Origin: Aerococcus sp. Group 1
GTDB taxonomy: Bacteria > Bacillota > Bacilli > Lactobacillales > Aerococcaceae
Reading direction: 5' to 3'
Length of the DNA: 64,000 nt
Assembly (NCBI RefSeq): GCF_000193205.1
Contig: NC_015278.1
Location: 1,798,001-1,862,000, forward strand
Position 1 is the first letter of the stretch. Each line of letters starts with the position of its first letter. A program made the translations under genes and the position numbers. The notes below the pieces were generated by a model, which had not been told where the DNA came from, ran no database searches, and saw nothing but the letters and a program-made list of their open reading frames with translations. Of this stretch, positions 1 to 9,110 are shown in pieces.

Positions 1-889
1 AATCCACAGTGGCAAAGCCGGCAGTACGCATAGTGATGGTTTGGAAAAAGGCAGTCATAATCTTATCTCCAAGCGATAACGGCCCAATAGTACCAGGATT
101 ATTCCACTCCACTAGTAAAAATAAAGAGGTTCCAGTCAGAATAACTAAGCTAGTAACGATAAGAACTAACTTGGTGTGGGGACTTAAGTGTTTAAAATAA
201 AAACTCAATTTGTGTCCATTACTTTTTTTAGCATAATTTTTGATTTGATTAGTGATATCGAACCAAACACTGAAACCAATCCCCCCCAGGACAATGAGGG
301 CCATGATGGTCCAATTTAATACCGGCACTGTCTTTAGGTCAATTAGGGAATTGTTTCCCATAATATCAAAACCAGCATTACAGAAAGCTGAGATGGCTGT
401 AAAGAGACTATTCCAGAGCCCCTTAACCCAGCCGAAGCGAGGCACAAAGTAGGTCGACAATAAGATAAAGCCAGCCCCCTCAATAATCGCCGTATAGCGA
501 ATAATTCGGGTTAGGAAGTCGCCAATTTTGTAATTTTCACTGTGGTTAAGGGCCGCGCCAGTGGCTATTTGATTTTTCAAACCGATATTTTGCCCAATGG
601 TATGGTAGATGGACCCAATAATGGTCATCAAGCCCAAGCCACCCGTTTGGATCAGGGCTAGCATCACCATTTGTCCGATAATATTATACGAATCATAAAT
701 GGATTCGGTCCATAAACCAGTCACACAAACGGCTGATACCGAAATAAACAAATGGTCTAAATAAGTTGCAGTAGAAGTCGCCGTATGGGCGATCGGTAGT
801 GATAAGAGTAATGACCCTACTAAAATCACAATCATGAAAGAAAAAGCAATCTTTTGAGAAACATTTAAGCGCTTAAAGAAATTTAACAT
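1..889 (-). CDS. ktrB: Potassium uptake channel subunit KtrB/TrkH family (3' part outside window)
   Basis: Integral membrane K+ translocating subunit, which in this family works with a cytoplasmic RCK subunit (KtrA/TrkA). About 296 N-terminal residues are visible. Three of the four pore-loop signatures can be read: VCVTGL near residue 54, FCNAGFD near 175 and TMRTAGF at the window edge, each with the filter glycine. The start ATG at 889 has an AGAGGG ribosome site. It lies 17 bp after the DUF4298 gene in the same direction, so they probably share a transcript. Family membership is firm; KtrB rather than TrkH is inferred from the short N-terminus. The RCK partner is not in the window. Confidence 0.88.
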   Translation of the reverse strand, partial: MLNFFKRLNVSQKIAFSFMIVILVGSLLLSLPIAHTATSTATYLDHLFISVSAVCVTGLWTESIYDSYNIIGQMVMLALIQTGGLGLMTIIGSIYHTIGQNIGLKNQIATGAALNHSENYKIGDFLTRIIRYTAIIEGAGFILLSTYFVPRFGWVKGLWNSLFTAISAFCNAGFDIMGNNSLIDLKTVPVLNWTIMALIVLGGIGFSVWFDITNQIKNYAKKSNGHKLSFYFKHLSPHTKLVLIVTSLVILTGTSLFLLVEWNNPGTIGPLSLGDKIMTAFFQTITMRTAGFATVD

Positions 890-906
890 GACTACCCTCT
901 TTATTC

Positions 907-1212
907 TTAATAATTTTGAATAACTTGTGTGGCTATTTCTAGCATACGAATAGCTAATTCATAATTATCTGTAAGTAAATTATAGACTTGATCCTCAGAA
1001 AGCACACCACATTTTAAGTCACTAGGAAGAACTCCCTGGTTAGAAACCTCAAAATCACGATACCATTCTTCACTCCCATAATAATCGCTAAGTTTATTTA
1101 CGGCAGCTTGACTCTTAGCATATGCCTCTAAAGACTTAGAAAAATCAGTAAGTAAAGCGGCCACTCGATCGGCATGGTTTTCCATCGCCTGGATTCTAGC
1201 TTCTGATTCCAT
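907..1212 (-). CDS. DUF4298 family protein
   Basis: 101-residue soluble, acidic, probably mostly helical protein. The central KLSDYYGSEEWYRDFE stretch and the C-terminal GVLSEDQVYNLLTDNYEL block match DUF4298 as I remember it, a small family of lactic-acid bacteria and relatives with no assigned function. Two ATGs are close together. The one at 1212 lies 6 nt after AAGGAGG, while the upstream one at 1218 touches the ribosome site, so 1212 is preferred. It sits upstream of the potassium channel gene on the same strand; a functional link is only an inference from position. Confidence 0.75.
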   Translation of the reverse strand: MESEARIQAMENHADRVAALLTDFSKSLEAYAKSQAAVNKLSDYYGSEEWYRDFEVSNQGVLPSDLKCGVLSEDQVYNLLTDNYELAIRMLEIATQVIQNY

Positions 1213-1357
1213 CAACATCCTCCTTAGCTCGCTAAGCCATTATTTCTGGCTAGCGCATATATTCACTCTCAATAACTATGAATTGTACGCCTAATATTTC
1301 TAATAAGCTAGCTTTTTCTCCAAGTAATAAGACAATTTTTCAATTATTTTCTATTTC

Positions 1358-1390
1358 TAAAAAAAGAGGACCTGGCCTTAACCAAGTCCT
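1358..1390 (-). terminator. Terminator of the pst operon
   Basis: On the minus strand AGGACTTGG pairs with CCAGGTCCT across a six-base loop and is followed by seven T. It starts about 35 bases after the pstB stop. No phoU gene lies between pstB and this hairpin. Confidence 0.85.
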
Positions 1391-1425
1391 GAAGGTTTCT
1401 TTTCAATTGTAAAAGGCAAGTTCCA

Positions 1426-2229
1426 CTAACCAAAACGACCAGCCACATAGTCGGCAGTTTGTTCTTGTTGGGGATTGTTGAAGATTTGTTCCGTTGGGCC
1501 ATATTCGATAATTCTAGAATGGCCACCACCTAATTCGGGATCAGCATAGAAGAAGGCAGTATAGTCGGATACCCGGGCAGCTTGTTGCATGTTATGGGTC
1601 ACGATAACAATGGTATATTCTTCTTTAAGATCGTTAATTAAGTCTTCAATCTTCAAAGTGGATATTGGGTCCAAGGCTGAAGTGGGTTCGTCCATGAGTA
1701 AGACTTCTGGTTTAACGGCTAAGGCACGCGCAATACATACCCGTTGTTGTTGCCCACCAGAAATAGCTAAACCACTCTTAGACAAGTCATCCTTGACTTC
1801 GTCCCAAATAGCTGCACCACGTAAGGATTCTTCCACAATTTGATCAAGTTCATTTTTATCACGGATACCGTGGGTACGAGGCCCGTAAGCCACGTTATCA
1901 TAAATACTCATTGGGAAAGGGTTAGGTTGTTGGAAAACCATTCCTACTTCCTTACGTAAAAGATTAAGGTTGATATTTTTATCATAAATATTTTTACCTT
2001 CTAATTCAATGGTTCCGTCAATCCGGCAACCATCAACCAGGTCATTCATACGGTTTAAAGATTTAAGAAAGGTGGATTTTCCTGATCCAGAAGGTCCGAT
2101 CAAAGCAGTCACTTGTTTTTCATAAATTTCAATATCAATATCTTCCAAAGCCTGGAAATTACCATACCAGAGGTCCATATTATGGGCACTCATCTTTAAT
2201 TTCATCGGCGTTTTTGTTTGTTCAGCCAT
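1426..2229 (-). CDS. pstB: Phosphate ABC transporter ATP-binding protein PstB
   Basis: 267-residue cytoplasmic ATPase that drives phosphate import by PstSCA. It shows Walker [10 protein letters not shown], signature SGGQQQR, Walker [12 protein letters not shown], and the switch histidine in [13 protein letters not shown]. The start at 2229 (MAEQTKTP) follows AAGGAGG and lies directly behind the pstA stop. A longer frame open to 2286 would overlap pstA and has no reason to be used. Last gene of pstSCAB, followed by a terminator. Confidence 0.95.
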   Translation of the reverse strand: MAEQTKTPMKLKMSAHNMDLWYGNFQALEDIDIEIYEKQVTALIGPSGSGKSTFLKSLNRMNDLVDGCRIDGTIELEGKNIYDKNINLNLLRKEVGMVFQQPNPFPMSIYDNVAYGPRTHGIRDKNELDQIVEESLRGAAIWDEVKDDLSKSGLAISGGQQQRVCIARALAVKPEVLLMDEPTSALDPISTLKIEDLINDLKEEYTIVIVTHNMQQAARVSDYTAFFYADPELGGGHSRIIEYGPTEQIFNNPQQEQTADYVAGRFG

Positions 2230-2230
2230 T

Positions 2231-3052
2231 TTATTGTTGTCCTCCTTGTGCTCCCAATTTATTGGATAGCCATGTTGATGTTCCATTAATAATTAAAACT
2301 AAGATCAGCAATACCACACCCGTTGCCATCGCTTCGTTACGGTGTAAGCCTTCAGTGGAAAGCACGAACATATGTAAGGCTAAGGTTCTCCCGGATGAAA
2401 AGAGTGATTTTGGTAAGCTAGTCGAAGTCCCTAAGGTATACATAAGAGCTGCCGTTTCACCTACGATACGCCCAATAGCCAAGATAACCCCTGATAAGAT
2501 CCCTGGCATAGCCACTGGTAAAACGATCCTAAAGATGGTCCGTAACTTGCCTGCCCCTAAGCCATATGAGGCAAAGCGTAAGCTATCGTTAACTGACATT
2601 AAACCTTCTTCGGTATTACGGATAATTAAGGGTAATACCATGATTGCCATGGTTAAAATCCCGGCTAAAACGGAATACTGGAATTGTGCTGCCAAAACAA
2701 AGGCAAGCATACCGAATAAACCATACACAATGGAAGGTACCCCTGTCAAGGTATCTGTAGCAATTCGAATGGCTTCCACCCATTTATTATTTTTACCAGC
2801 ATATTCTACCAAGTAGAAGCCAGCAAAGACTCCTAAAGGCACTGCAATGAGTAAGGAACCTAGAACAATGTAAATGGTGGTGATGATAGAAGGCATCATC
2901 GACACATTCTCAGTGGTATAATTCCAAGCAAATAGTTCTGGTGATAAATAAGGAACCCCTTTTACTAGAACATAGAGAATAATGAAAAATAACCAACCAA
3001 AAGTAAATAAGGTAAAGAGATAAGTCAAAGCACGTAGTAATTTATCTGCCAT
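2231..3052 (-). CDS. pstA: Phosphate ABC transporter permease PstA
   Basis: 273-residue inner-membrane permease with about six membrane segments, partner of PstC. The loop with [19 protein letters not shown] is the EAA-type coupling motif that contacts PstB, followed by the conserved [12 protein letters not shown] segment of PstA proteins. Its ATG overlaps the pstC stop by one base (TAATG), so translation is coupled. Confidence 0.94.
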   Translation of the reverse strand: MADKLLRALTYLFTLFTFGWLFFIILYVLVKGVPYLSPELFAWNYTTENVSMMPSIITTIYIVLGSLLIAVPLGVFAGFYLVEYAGKNNKWVEAIRIATDTLTGVPSIVYGLFGMLAFVLAAQFQYSVLAGILTMAIMVLPLIIRNTEEGLMSVNDSLRFASYGLGAGKLRTIFRIVLPVAMPGILSGVILAIGRIVGETAALMYTLGTSTSLPKSLFSSGRTLALHMFVLSTEGLHRNEAMATGVVLLILVLIINGTSTWLSNKLGAQGGQQ

Positions 3053-3924
3053 TAGTGGTTGCCTCCTTTACGGTTTACAATAGCTAGTACACCATTGATG
3101 ATTAAGATAACCACAAATAAGACTGCCCCTGTCGCGATCAGGGCATCACGGTGAGTCCCAGAAGCATAAGCCATTTCTAACATAATGTTAGTGGTCATGG
3201 TTCTGACCCCTTTGAAGAGGCCTTGTGGGAAAATGGCCTGGTTACCAGCAACCATAATTACCGCCATGGTTTCTCCCACCGCACGACCAATACCTAAGAT
3301 AACCGCCGCAAGAACCCCTGACCGAGCCGCTGGCAACATAATCCGATAAGCTGTTCGATCATGGGTCGCTCCCAGACCAACAGAGGCTTGATAGTAGGAC
3401 TTAGGAACCGCTCTTAGGGATGATTCAGAAGTGGTAATAATGGTTGGTAAAATCATAATTCCTAAAACTAAACCCGCTGTAAAAACGCTCATCCCGGTGC
3501 TTGAAATGCCTAGAGACTGGCAAAAACTACGAACAGCTGGAACCAGAACCACTAAGCCAAAATACCCATAGACAATGGAAGGAATCCCGGCCATCAAGTT
3601 AACAGCAGGTTTCAACCAGGTATGGAGTTTCTTGGGACAATAGAAGGCCATAAAGACCGCAGTAAAAATTCCTGCAGGGACACCAATAGCAATCGCTAAG
3701 AGAGTCACATAAAAAGAACCAACAATCATTGGAGCAATTCCAAAGTTTCCCTGACGCGGGCGCCAGCTAGAACCAAACAAGAAGTTTCCTAGTCCATAAT
3801 CCGACAAGAAAGGAATACTTCCCGCAAAAATGAAATAACAAATAGCTAATAATGCTAAAATTGAAACAGCCGCACAGATGAAAAAGATCCATTTCATGAC
3901 GACTTCTAAAGTATTCTTCTGCAT
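3052..3924 (-). CDS. pstC: Phosphate ABC transporter permease PstC
   Basis: 290-residue permease with about six membrane segments; the other half of the phosphate channel. GIPSIVYGYFGL, the EAA-type loop ASVGLGATHDRTAYRIMLP and IGRAVGETMAVIMVAGN are typical PstC blocks. It is separated from pstS by about 100 bases containing a hairpin terminator, which probably lowers permease output relative to the binding protein. Confidence 0.94.
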   Translation of the reverse strand: MQKNTLEVVMKWIFFICAAVSILALLAICYFIFAGSIPFLSDYGLGNFLFGSSWRPRQGNFGIAPMIVGSFYVTLLAIAIGVPAGIFTAVFMAFYCPKKLHTWLKPAVNLMAGIPSIVYGYFGLVVLVPAVRSFCQSLGISSTGMSVFTAGLVLGIMILPTIITTSESSLRAVPKSYYQASVGLGATHDRTAYRIMLPAARSGVLAAVILGIGRAVGETMAVIMVAGNQAIFPQGLFKGVRTMTTNIMLEMAYASGTHRDALIATGAVLFVVILIINGVLAIVNRKGGNH

Positions 3925-3981
3925 TTTTTTCTCCCTTTAAAATTCTTCTACTAAGCTATTATATTATAAAGGGCCAGCAAT

Positions 3982-4013
3982 AAAAAGGGCTACCTCTAGT
4001 TAAAGGAGTAGCC
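3982..4013 (-). terminator. Intra-operon terminator between pstS and pstC
   Basis: GGCTAC and GTAGCC arms (imperfect inner pairing) followed by CCTTTTTATT on the minus strand. It lies between pstS and pstC, so it is likely partial, giving more binding protein than permease. Confidence 0.7.
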
Positions 4014-4031
4014 TCTTTTTACTAATCGCTA

Positions 4032-4928
4032 TTATTGATTTAGCTCTGACCAGTCAAGAATTTCTCCTGTATAAATTCCTCTAATTTGGTCTACAGATAA
4101 ATCATCTGTTGGGTTTTCCTTGTTGACGATTACTGCAATACCATCTTTAGCAATTGCTTCAGCTGTTACACCAGTTTCGTCTTCTTTTAATTCACGAGAA
4201 GCCATACCGATATCAGCTGTACCTTCTTGAGCACCGGTAATCCCTGCACCAGAACCATTTTGGGTAATGTTAATTTGAACATTTGGATTCTTTTCTTCAT
4301 AAGCTTCTTTTAGTTTTTCCATAACCGGACCAACAGAAGTTGAACCAGCGATATTAATGTTACCACTCGCAGAACCATCACCGCTATATGCTTCAGCGTC
4401 AGACTTCACAGGAACATAACCATTTTCTAAGACAATGTCTTGCCCTTCTTTAGAGAAGATAAAGTCATGGAAGTCTTTAGCTGCGCCTTCTAATTCACCA
4501 GGGTAAACAATGTTGAAAGAACGAGCAATCTTGTAGCTGTCATTGGCAACATTTTCTTCAGTTGCTTCGACACCGTCAATCTTCAAGGCTTTCACGGTAT
4601 CGTTCATGGAACCAAGGGAGATGTATCCAATGGAGTATGTATCTCCAGCTACATAGGAAATCACTTGGTCAGTACCGTTTTGCACTAAAGCAGACGCTAC
4701 TGGTTCTTCAAAATCGATGATTTCTTGGAAAGCATCACGGGTCCCGGAACCTTCTTCACGAGTGGTTACGTTAATAGTACCTGAGAAGTCAGCAGCTGAT
4801 TCACTACCACCATCTGCAGTATTTGAGCCTTCAGAACCGCCGTTGCCCCCATTGCCACAAGCAGCTAAAGTAGCTGTTACACCTAAAGCCATAACTAACT
4901 TACCTAGTGGTTTGAATTTCAATGCCAT
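4032..4928 (-). CDS. pstS: Phosphate-binding lipoprotein PstS, circularly permuted
   Basis: 298 residues with a lipoprotein signal peptide (lipobox LAAC, Cys24), so it is anchored outside the membrane and delivers phosphate to PstCA. The domain order is unusual. The block that is normally the second half (TTREEGSGTRDAF to ENGYVPV, about residues 50-170) comes first. The block that normally starts the mature protein (NINIAGSTSVGPVMEKL to IRGIYTGEILDWSEL, about 185-298) ends the protein. Phosphate-binding motifs GSTS, GSGAG and EGSGTR are all kept. The ATG has AAGGAG upstream. First gene of pstSCAB with its own PhoP-type promoter. I recall similar permuted proteins from clostridia but have not checked. 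Confidence 0.9.
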   Translation of the reverse strand: MALKFKPLGKLVMALGVTATLAACGNGGNGGSEGSNTADGGSESAADFSGTINVTTREEGSGTRDAFQEIIDFEEPVASALVQNGTDQVISYVAGDTYSIGYISLGSMNDTVKALKIDGVEATEENVANDSYKIARSFNIVYPGELEGAAKDFHDFIFSKEGQDIVLENGYVPVKSDAEAYSGDGSASGNINIAGSTSVGPVMEKLKEAYEEKNPNVQINITQNGSGAGITGAQEGTADIGMASRELKEDETGVTAEAIAKDGIAVIVNKENPTDDLSVDQIRGIYTGEILDWSELNQ

Positions 4929-4997
4929 TAAACAATCTCTCCTTCTGATTGATAAAATATAGCCATCATCGATGACCGTTTTTTTCTTACTATATCC

Positions 4998-5080
4998 ATT
5001 ATAGCTCCCTAATGTAAAAATAATGTTAGGGTTTAGCCTTTTTTGCTGATTTTTGTAAAATTTATGTAAATTTTGTGTAA
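4998..5080 (-). promoter_or_regulatory. pst promoter with PhoP box (three repeats at 11-bp period)
   Basis: On the minus strand TTACAC, TTACAT and TTACAA repeat exactly every 11 bp (plus-strand 5053-5080), matching the PhoP direct-repeat rule of TTnACA with five-base spacers. A TATAAT -10 lies at 4998-5003 and a fourth TTACAT at 5012-5017. Fits phosphate-starvation activation by the adjacent phoPR. Confidence 0.75.
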
Positions 5081-5114
5081 ATTTTTCCTTTTTATAAATT
5101 ATATTTTAAATGAT

Positions 5115-5163
5115 CAAAAAGACAAAAGCAGCCAATTCCTTTCACTTAAAAGTCATTGACTGC
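5115..5163 (-). terminator. Terminator of phoPR
   Basis: GCAGTCAAT pairs with ATTGGCTGC (nine pairs, one G-T), then TTTTGTCTTTTT, about 80 bases after the phoR stop. It separates phoPR from the pst promoter. Confidence 0.75.
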
Positions 5164-5240
5164 TCTAGTTTGTTCTTTATTAAAATATTATTTATCGGTA
5201 TTTTTCTGCTATTGAAATCCGGCCCAAAAAAACTTAATTT

Positions 5241-7085
5241 CTATTCACTATCAGCAGACAGGGAGGCGTCTGCTTCTGTTTCTAGTAAACTTTTATCGTT
5301 TTTAGGCAAATAGACTGTAAACGTCGATCCCTCATTGAGTTCGCTGACCACATCAATCTTTCCACTCATTGATGCGACTAAATTTCGGACAATAGACAGG
5401 CCAAGACCAGTCCCACCAGAAGCAGTTGACCGGGTCTTGTCTACCCGATAGAAACGTTCAAAAATCCGAGGGATATCTTCGTCAGGAATGCCAAGACCAT
5501 TATCTCTTATAGCAACAACAACATATTTATCATCCTCAGTCACTGTAGAACTAATCCAAACTTGACCTCCCTCAGCCTTGTTGTATTTGATCGCATTGTT
5601 GATTAAATTGGTCAAAATCTGCTTTAAGCGCATTTCTTCGGTAGTAAAACGAATGCCTGCTTCAAGATCATTATCATAGTGGACTTCCACTCGATTTTCG
5701 CTGGCAGGAATTTCTAAAGAATGAACGACTTCAGCAATCACACGGTTCAGTTGCACTGTTTCACTACGGTGACCGAGTTGGTCTTGCTCAATCTTAGCCA
5801 AATCTAAAATATCATTAATGAGAAAACCCAGTCGGTTAGCTTCCCGGTTCATAATCTCGACAAATTCTCGAGCGGTATCCTCATCTTCTAAGGCCCCATC
5901 AAGTAAGGTTTCCGTAAAGCCTTTTAAGGCGGTGACAGGTGTCTTTAATTCGTGGGAAGCATTGGCAATGAAATCAGAGCGCACTTTTTCTAAACGGCGA
6001 ATTTCAGTAATATCATAGGCTAATACCACTACCTGCTCACTGATTCCAGAGACATTGGCCTTCTTAGGAACATAGAGAATATTAACATCCAAAATCAATT
6101 CCTTAGGATAATAGAGGTAAACTTCATCGTTAACATTTTCTTTGGTGGAGTAGCAGGTTTCTATCATTTGTAAGAGCCGATAGCCTGTCAGCACTTCTTC
6201 ATATTTATGATTGATCACATTATCATCTAAATCAAAAATACTATAGGCTGCCTTATTAGCCACTTTAATCCGGTGTTTTTTATCAATCATTAAAACCCCC
6301 ACCACCAGATAGTCCATCAGGAGTTGTAAACGTTCCTCCTGCATGGAAATTTGGATATCTTGCCGGGACAAATTGCTGGCTAGATCATTGATATCGTCTC
6401 CCAACTCGTCAATTTCAGCCACTCCCAGCTGATTATAACGAATCGAGTAGTCACTTTTAGACAATCGACCGACCACGTCGGAAATGGAATAGATGGGTTG
6501 GGCAATCTTTTTAAAGTAATAGGACAGAATCGCTAAAAGGATTAAGACCATGACCACCGACCCACCGACAGACACGATCAATAAGCGGTTTTGTGCCTCT
6601 GTTATATCGTTAACATTCCGCAGAACTCGGATTGAAGCGATGGGCTGGTGGTTCTTATTCTTGATCAAGCCAGTGTATTCATAGGTGGTCATATCTTCTT
6701 CATTTTCAAACTCGGTAAAGGCTAAATTCTTATCTAAGGCCTGCTTCCCCGCTTCGGTAAAGGGAATATTGGCTAAGAGTTTATTACCAAACGAGAGAAC
6801 TTCCTTATGGTTAGCGTCATAAATAGACACCCGTTCCATAGGGTTAAGGGTATTCATAATTTCCTGCTGGGCATCAAACCAAGCAGAACTATTGTTCACC
6901 ACATCTTCTGCGGTCAAGTTCTTAGTGATGCGCTCAACCGAATGGACTGTATCCCGCATGGATTCTTGGGTTTCCTGCTGGACAGTGACTTGAACAACTT
7001 CGTTAGCATTATAAGCAAAAAGAAAACTATATAAAATAAACAACAGTGAAAACACTGTTGTTATGATTAAAGTTAAACGTTTCAT
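5241..7085 (-). CDS. phoR: Sensor histidine kinase PhoR (WalK-like layout)
   Basis: 614-residue membrane kinase. Membrane segment at about 5-25, extracytoplasmic sensor to about 168, second membrane segment 170-190, HAMP about 192-245, PAS about 255-360, HisKA with phospho-acceptor His378 in ASHELKTP, N box LINNAIKYN about 495, G boxes DNGLGIP about 528 and GGTGLGL about 557. The start overlaps the phoP stop by four bases, so the pair is coupled. Position next to pstSCAB and a PhoP box supports phosphate sensing; the extracytoplasmic domain alone would not prove the signal. Confidence 0.9.
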   Translation of the reverse strand: MKRLTLIITTVFSLLFILYSFLFAYNANEVVQVTVQQETQESMRDTVHSVERITKNLTAEDVVNNSSAWFDAQQEIMNTLNPMERVSIYDANHKEVLSFGNKLLANIPFTEAGKQALDKNLAFTEFENEEDMTTYEYTGLIKNKNHQPIASIRVLRNVNDITEAQNRLLIVSVGGSVVMVLILLAILSYYFKKIAQPIYSISDVVGRLSKSDYSIRYNQLGVAEIDELGDDINDLASNLSRQDIQISMQEERLQLLMDYLVVGVLMIDKKHRIKVANKAAYSIFDLDDNVINHKYEEVLTGYRLLQMIETCYSTKENVNDEVYLYYPKELILDVNILYVPKKANVSGISEQVVVLAYDITEIRRLEKVRSDFIANASHELKTPVTALKGFTETLLDGALEDEDTAREFVEIMNREANRLGFLINDILDLAKIEQDQLGHRSETVQLNRVIAEVVHSLEIPASENRVEVHYDNDLEAGIRFTTEEMRLKQILTNLINNAIKYNKAEGGQVWISSTVTEDDKYVVVAIRDNGLGIPDEDIPRIFERFYRVDKTRSTASGGTGLGLSIVRNLVASMSGKIDVVSELNEGSTFTVYLPKNDKSLLETEADASLSADSE

Positions 7086-7825
7086 GCTTTGGGCACCTCA
7101 AATTTATAGCCAAAGCCTCTAACCGTAATGATGTATTCAGGATTTTTAGGATCCTTTTCAATCTTTTCCCGTAAGTGACTGATATGCACATCCACTAAGC
7201 GGGAACCTACCGAGTAATCAAAATCCCAAATCTTGGATAAGAGAATTTCCCGAGAAACAATCCGGTCGACCCGTTCAGCTAAATAAGTTAAGAGTTCAAA
7301 TTCTTTCTTTGTCATATCTACCGCTTGCCCATGGGCAGTAACAGAAAAGTCACTCTTATTAATAGTGATATCGCCTACCTGGATCACTGATTCCTCTTCC
7401 CCGGCTGGGTCTTGGTCAGCTTCCTTCTTGTCTTCCTGGTCACTAGCCACTTTACCATAATCACGTGACCGACGTAAGATGGCCTTCATTCGCGCGACTA
7501 CTTCTCGCGGACTAAAGGGTTTTGTCATATAATCGTCCGCTCCCAGTTCAAGGCCAATAATTTTTTCTAATTCATCATCCTTGGCAGTTAGCATCAAGAT
7601 CGGTGTATTTACCTTATCTTGACGCAATTGCTTACATACATCCATTCCATCCATGGAAGGAAGCATCAAATCTAATATAATAAAATCAAAGTTTTTCTCG
7701 CTTGCAAGATCATAGGCTGCCTTACCATCAGCCGATGAAGTGACCTCATAGCCTTCTTTAGATAGGTTATATTCTAACAACTTCCGAATTGATTCTTCGT
7801 CATCCACGACTAGAACTTTCTTCAT
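7082..7825 (-). CDS. phoP: Response regulator PhoP (OmpR family)
   Basis: 247 residues. Receiver domain with acidic pocket Asp9/Asp10, phospho-acceptor Asp52 (ILDLMLP) and the conserved Lys in LTAKDD, then a long acidic linker (about 135-155) and a C-terminal winged helix with the RLVDVHISHLREKIE recognition segment. Predicted activator of pstSCAB through the 11-bp repeats found upstream of pstS. It has a GGGGGAGG ribosome site and is first in the phoPR operon. Confidence 0.92.
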   Translation of the reverse strand: MKKVLVVDDEESIRKLLEYNLSKEGYEVTSSADGKAAYDLASEKNFDFIILDLMLPSMDGMDVCKQLRQDKVNTPILMLTAKDDELEKIIGLELGADDYMTKPFSPREVVARMKAILRRSRDYGKVASDQEDKKEADQDPAGEEESVIQVGDITINKSDFSVTAHGQAVDMTKKEFELLTYLAERVDRIVSREILLSKIWDFDYSVGSRLVDVHISHLREKIEKDPKNPEYIITVRGFGYKFEVPKA

Positions 7826-7862
7826 GAATAAGCCTCCCCCTTGTTATCAATCATCAGTTCTT

Positions 7863-7873
7863 ATTGTAGCAAA
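7863..7873 (-). promoter_or_regulatory. Extended -10 promoter of phoPR
   Basis: TGCTACAAT on the minus strand is an extended -10 about 40 bases before the phoP start and downstream of the prfB stop. The -35 region is weak. Confidence 0.45.
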
Positions 7874-7909
7874 AAAATATCTGAAAAAGAACTCTCTAAC
7901 ATTTTCTTC

Positions 7910-9020
7910 TTAATCCTGATTGATAGTCTCTTTGAGATAGGCATCGATAAAACCATCGATATTGCCATCCATCACCTTACTGGTATCGCCTTCTTCATAA
8001 TTCGTCCGATGGTCTTTGACCATTTGGTAGGGGTGGAAAACATAAGAACGAATTTGAGAACCCCAGGCGATCTCAGACTTTTCGCCCCGAATTTCATCAA
8101 GTTCTTGGGCGTTCTTTTCTTCTAATAAACGGGCGAGTTTGGCTTGCAACGTTTTCATAGCGGTTTCCCGGTTTTGTAATTGTGAGCGTTGACTTTGTGA
8201 GGAAACCACAATCCCAGTTGGAATGTGGGTAATGCGAACAGCTGATGAGGTTTTATTAATATGTTGACCCCCAGCACCAGAAGCACGAAAAACATCGATC
8301 CGCAAGTCATCATCATTGATTTCTATTTCCGTATTCTGGTCAATCTCAGGCATGACTTCCACTGAAGCAAAGGAAGTATGCCGGCGCTTGTTGGAGTCAA
8401 AGGGAGAAATGCGAACCAAGCGGTGGATGCCGTGCTCCGATTTTAATAAGCCATAAGCATTATTGCCTTTAATTTCAAAGGTAGCCGACTTGATCCCCGC
8501 TTCATCGCCTGCCTGGTAGTCAAAGAGATTAAAAGTAAAATCATGACTATCCGCCCAGCGTTGATACATCCTAAGCAGCATGCTGGCCCAGTCTTGAGAC
8601 TCAGTTCCTCCCGCCCCAGGATGAATATCTAAAATAGCCGATGCCTTGTCGTGGGGGCCATTGAGTAACATATGGCGCTCATAATCCTCCATCTCTTCCT
8701 GGAAGGCGAGCACTTGGTCTTCAAAGTCCTGGTAGAGCTCTTGGTCAGCCTCTTCCTCTGTAAGTAAGTCATCATAAGCCTGTAAGTCTTCGTAAGTTGA
8801 CAGTAATTTATGGTAGGTATCATAAACCGCCTTGACTTGATTATTTTCATTGATTACTTCCTGGGCCTGGCTGGGGTCGTCCCAGAAATCAGGGGCTAAC
8901 ATGCGGTCTTGATATTCAGCTAATTGAGCTTCTAACTCCTCTAAGTCAAAGAGACCTCCCGAAGCTGGCTAATTGTTCTTGGTTTTCTGCTAATAGATGA
9001 CGTAATTCACTAATTTCCAT
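7910..9020 (-). CDS. prfB: Peptide chain release factor 2, expressed through +1 frameshift
   Basis: RF2 ends translation at UGA and UAA. Read as two frames: 24 codons from the ATG at 9020 to an in-frame TGA at 8948-8946, then a +1 shift at CTT-TGA-C into the main frame, giving 369 residues. The stop-recognition tripeptide SPF (in RISPFDSN) and the catalytic GGQ (in SGAGGQHIN) are present. The main frame alone would start at an internal Met and lack the N-terminal domain, so this is programmed frameshifting and not a broken gene. It runs in the same direction as secA, which lies upstream behind a terminator. Confidence 0.95.
8945..8960 (-). promoter_or_regulatory. RF2 programmed frameshift signal
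   Basis: GGGAGG, three bases, CTT, TGA, C on the minus strand: an internal Shine-Dalgarno-like element, slippery Leu codon and UGA with 3' C, the classic autoregulatory RF2 site. Low RF2 lets the ribosome shift and make more RF2. Confidence 0.95.
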
Positions 9021-9061
9021 CGAACTACTCCTTTATAAAAAATCCTTAATTTTAAATTAAG

Positions 9062-9103
9062 TAATAAGAAAACAAGGACTGTAAGCCTCACGAGCCCAGT
9101 CCT
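9062..9103 (-). terminator. Terminator after secA and its palindromic array
   Basis: AGGACTG and CAGTCCT arms with a 15-base loop, followed by TGTTTTCTTATT on the minus strand. It lies about 540 bases after the secA stop, so the secA message would carry the whole palindromic array as its 3' UTR. Confidence 0.65.
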
Positions 9104-9110
9104 TCCCTCC

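Noticed and set aside
2214..2816. 200-codon plus-strand frame opposite pstA
   Set aside because: Antisense to a strongly conserved gene, low-complexity composition, no ribosome site.
5110..5313. 67-codon plus-strand frame by the phoR end
   Set aside because: Runs over the phoR terminator and antisense to phoR; no homology features.
7910..9020. prfB as a frameshifted pseudogene
   Set aside because: The break is exactly the programmed RF2 site.
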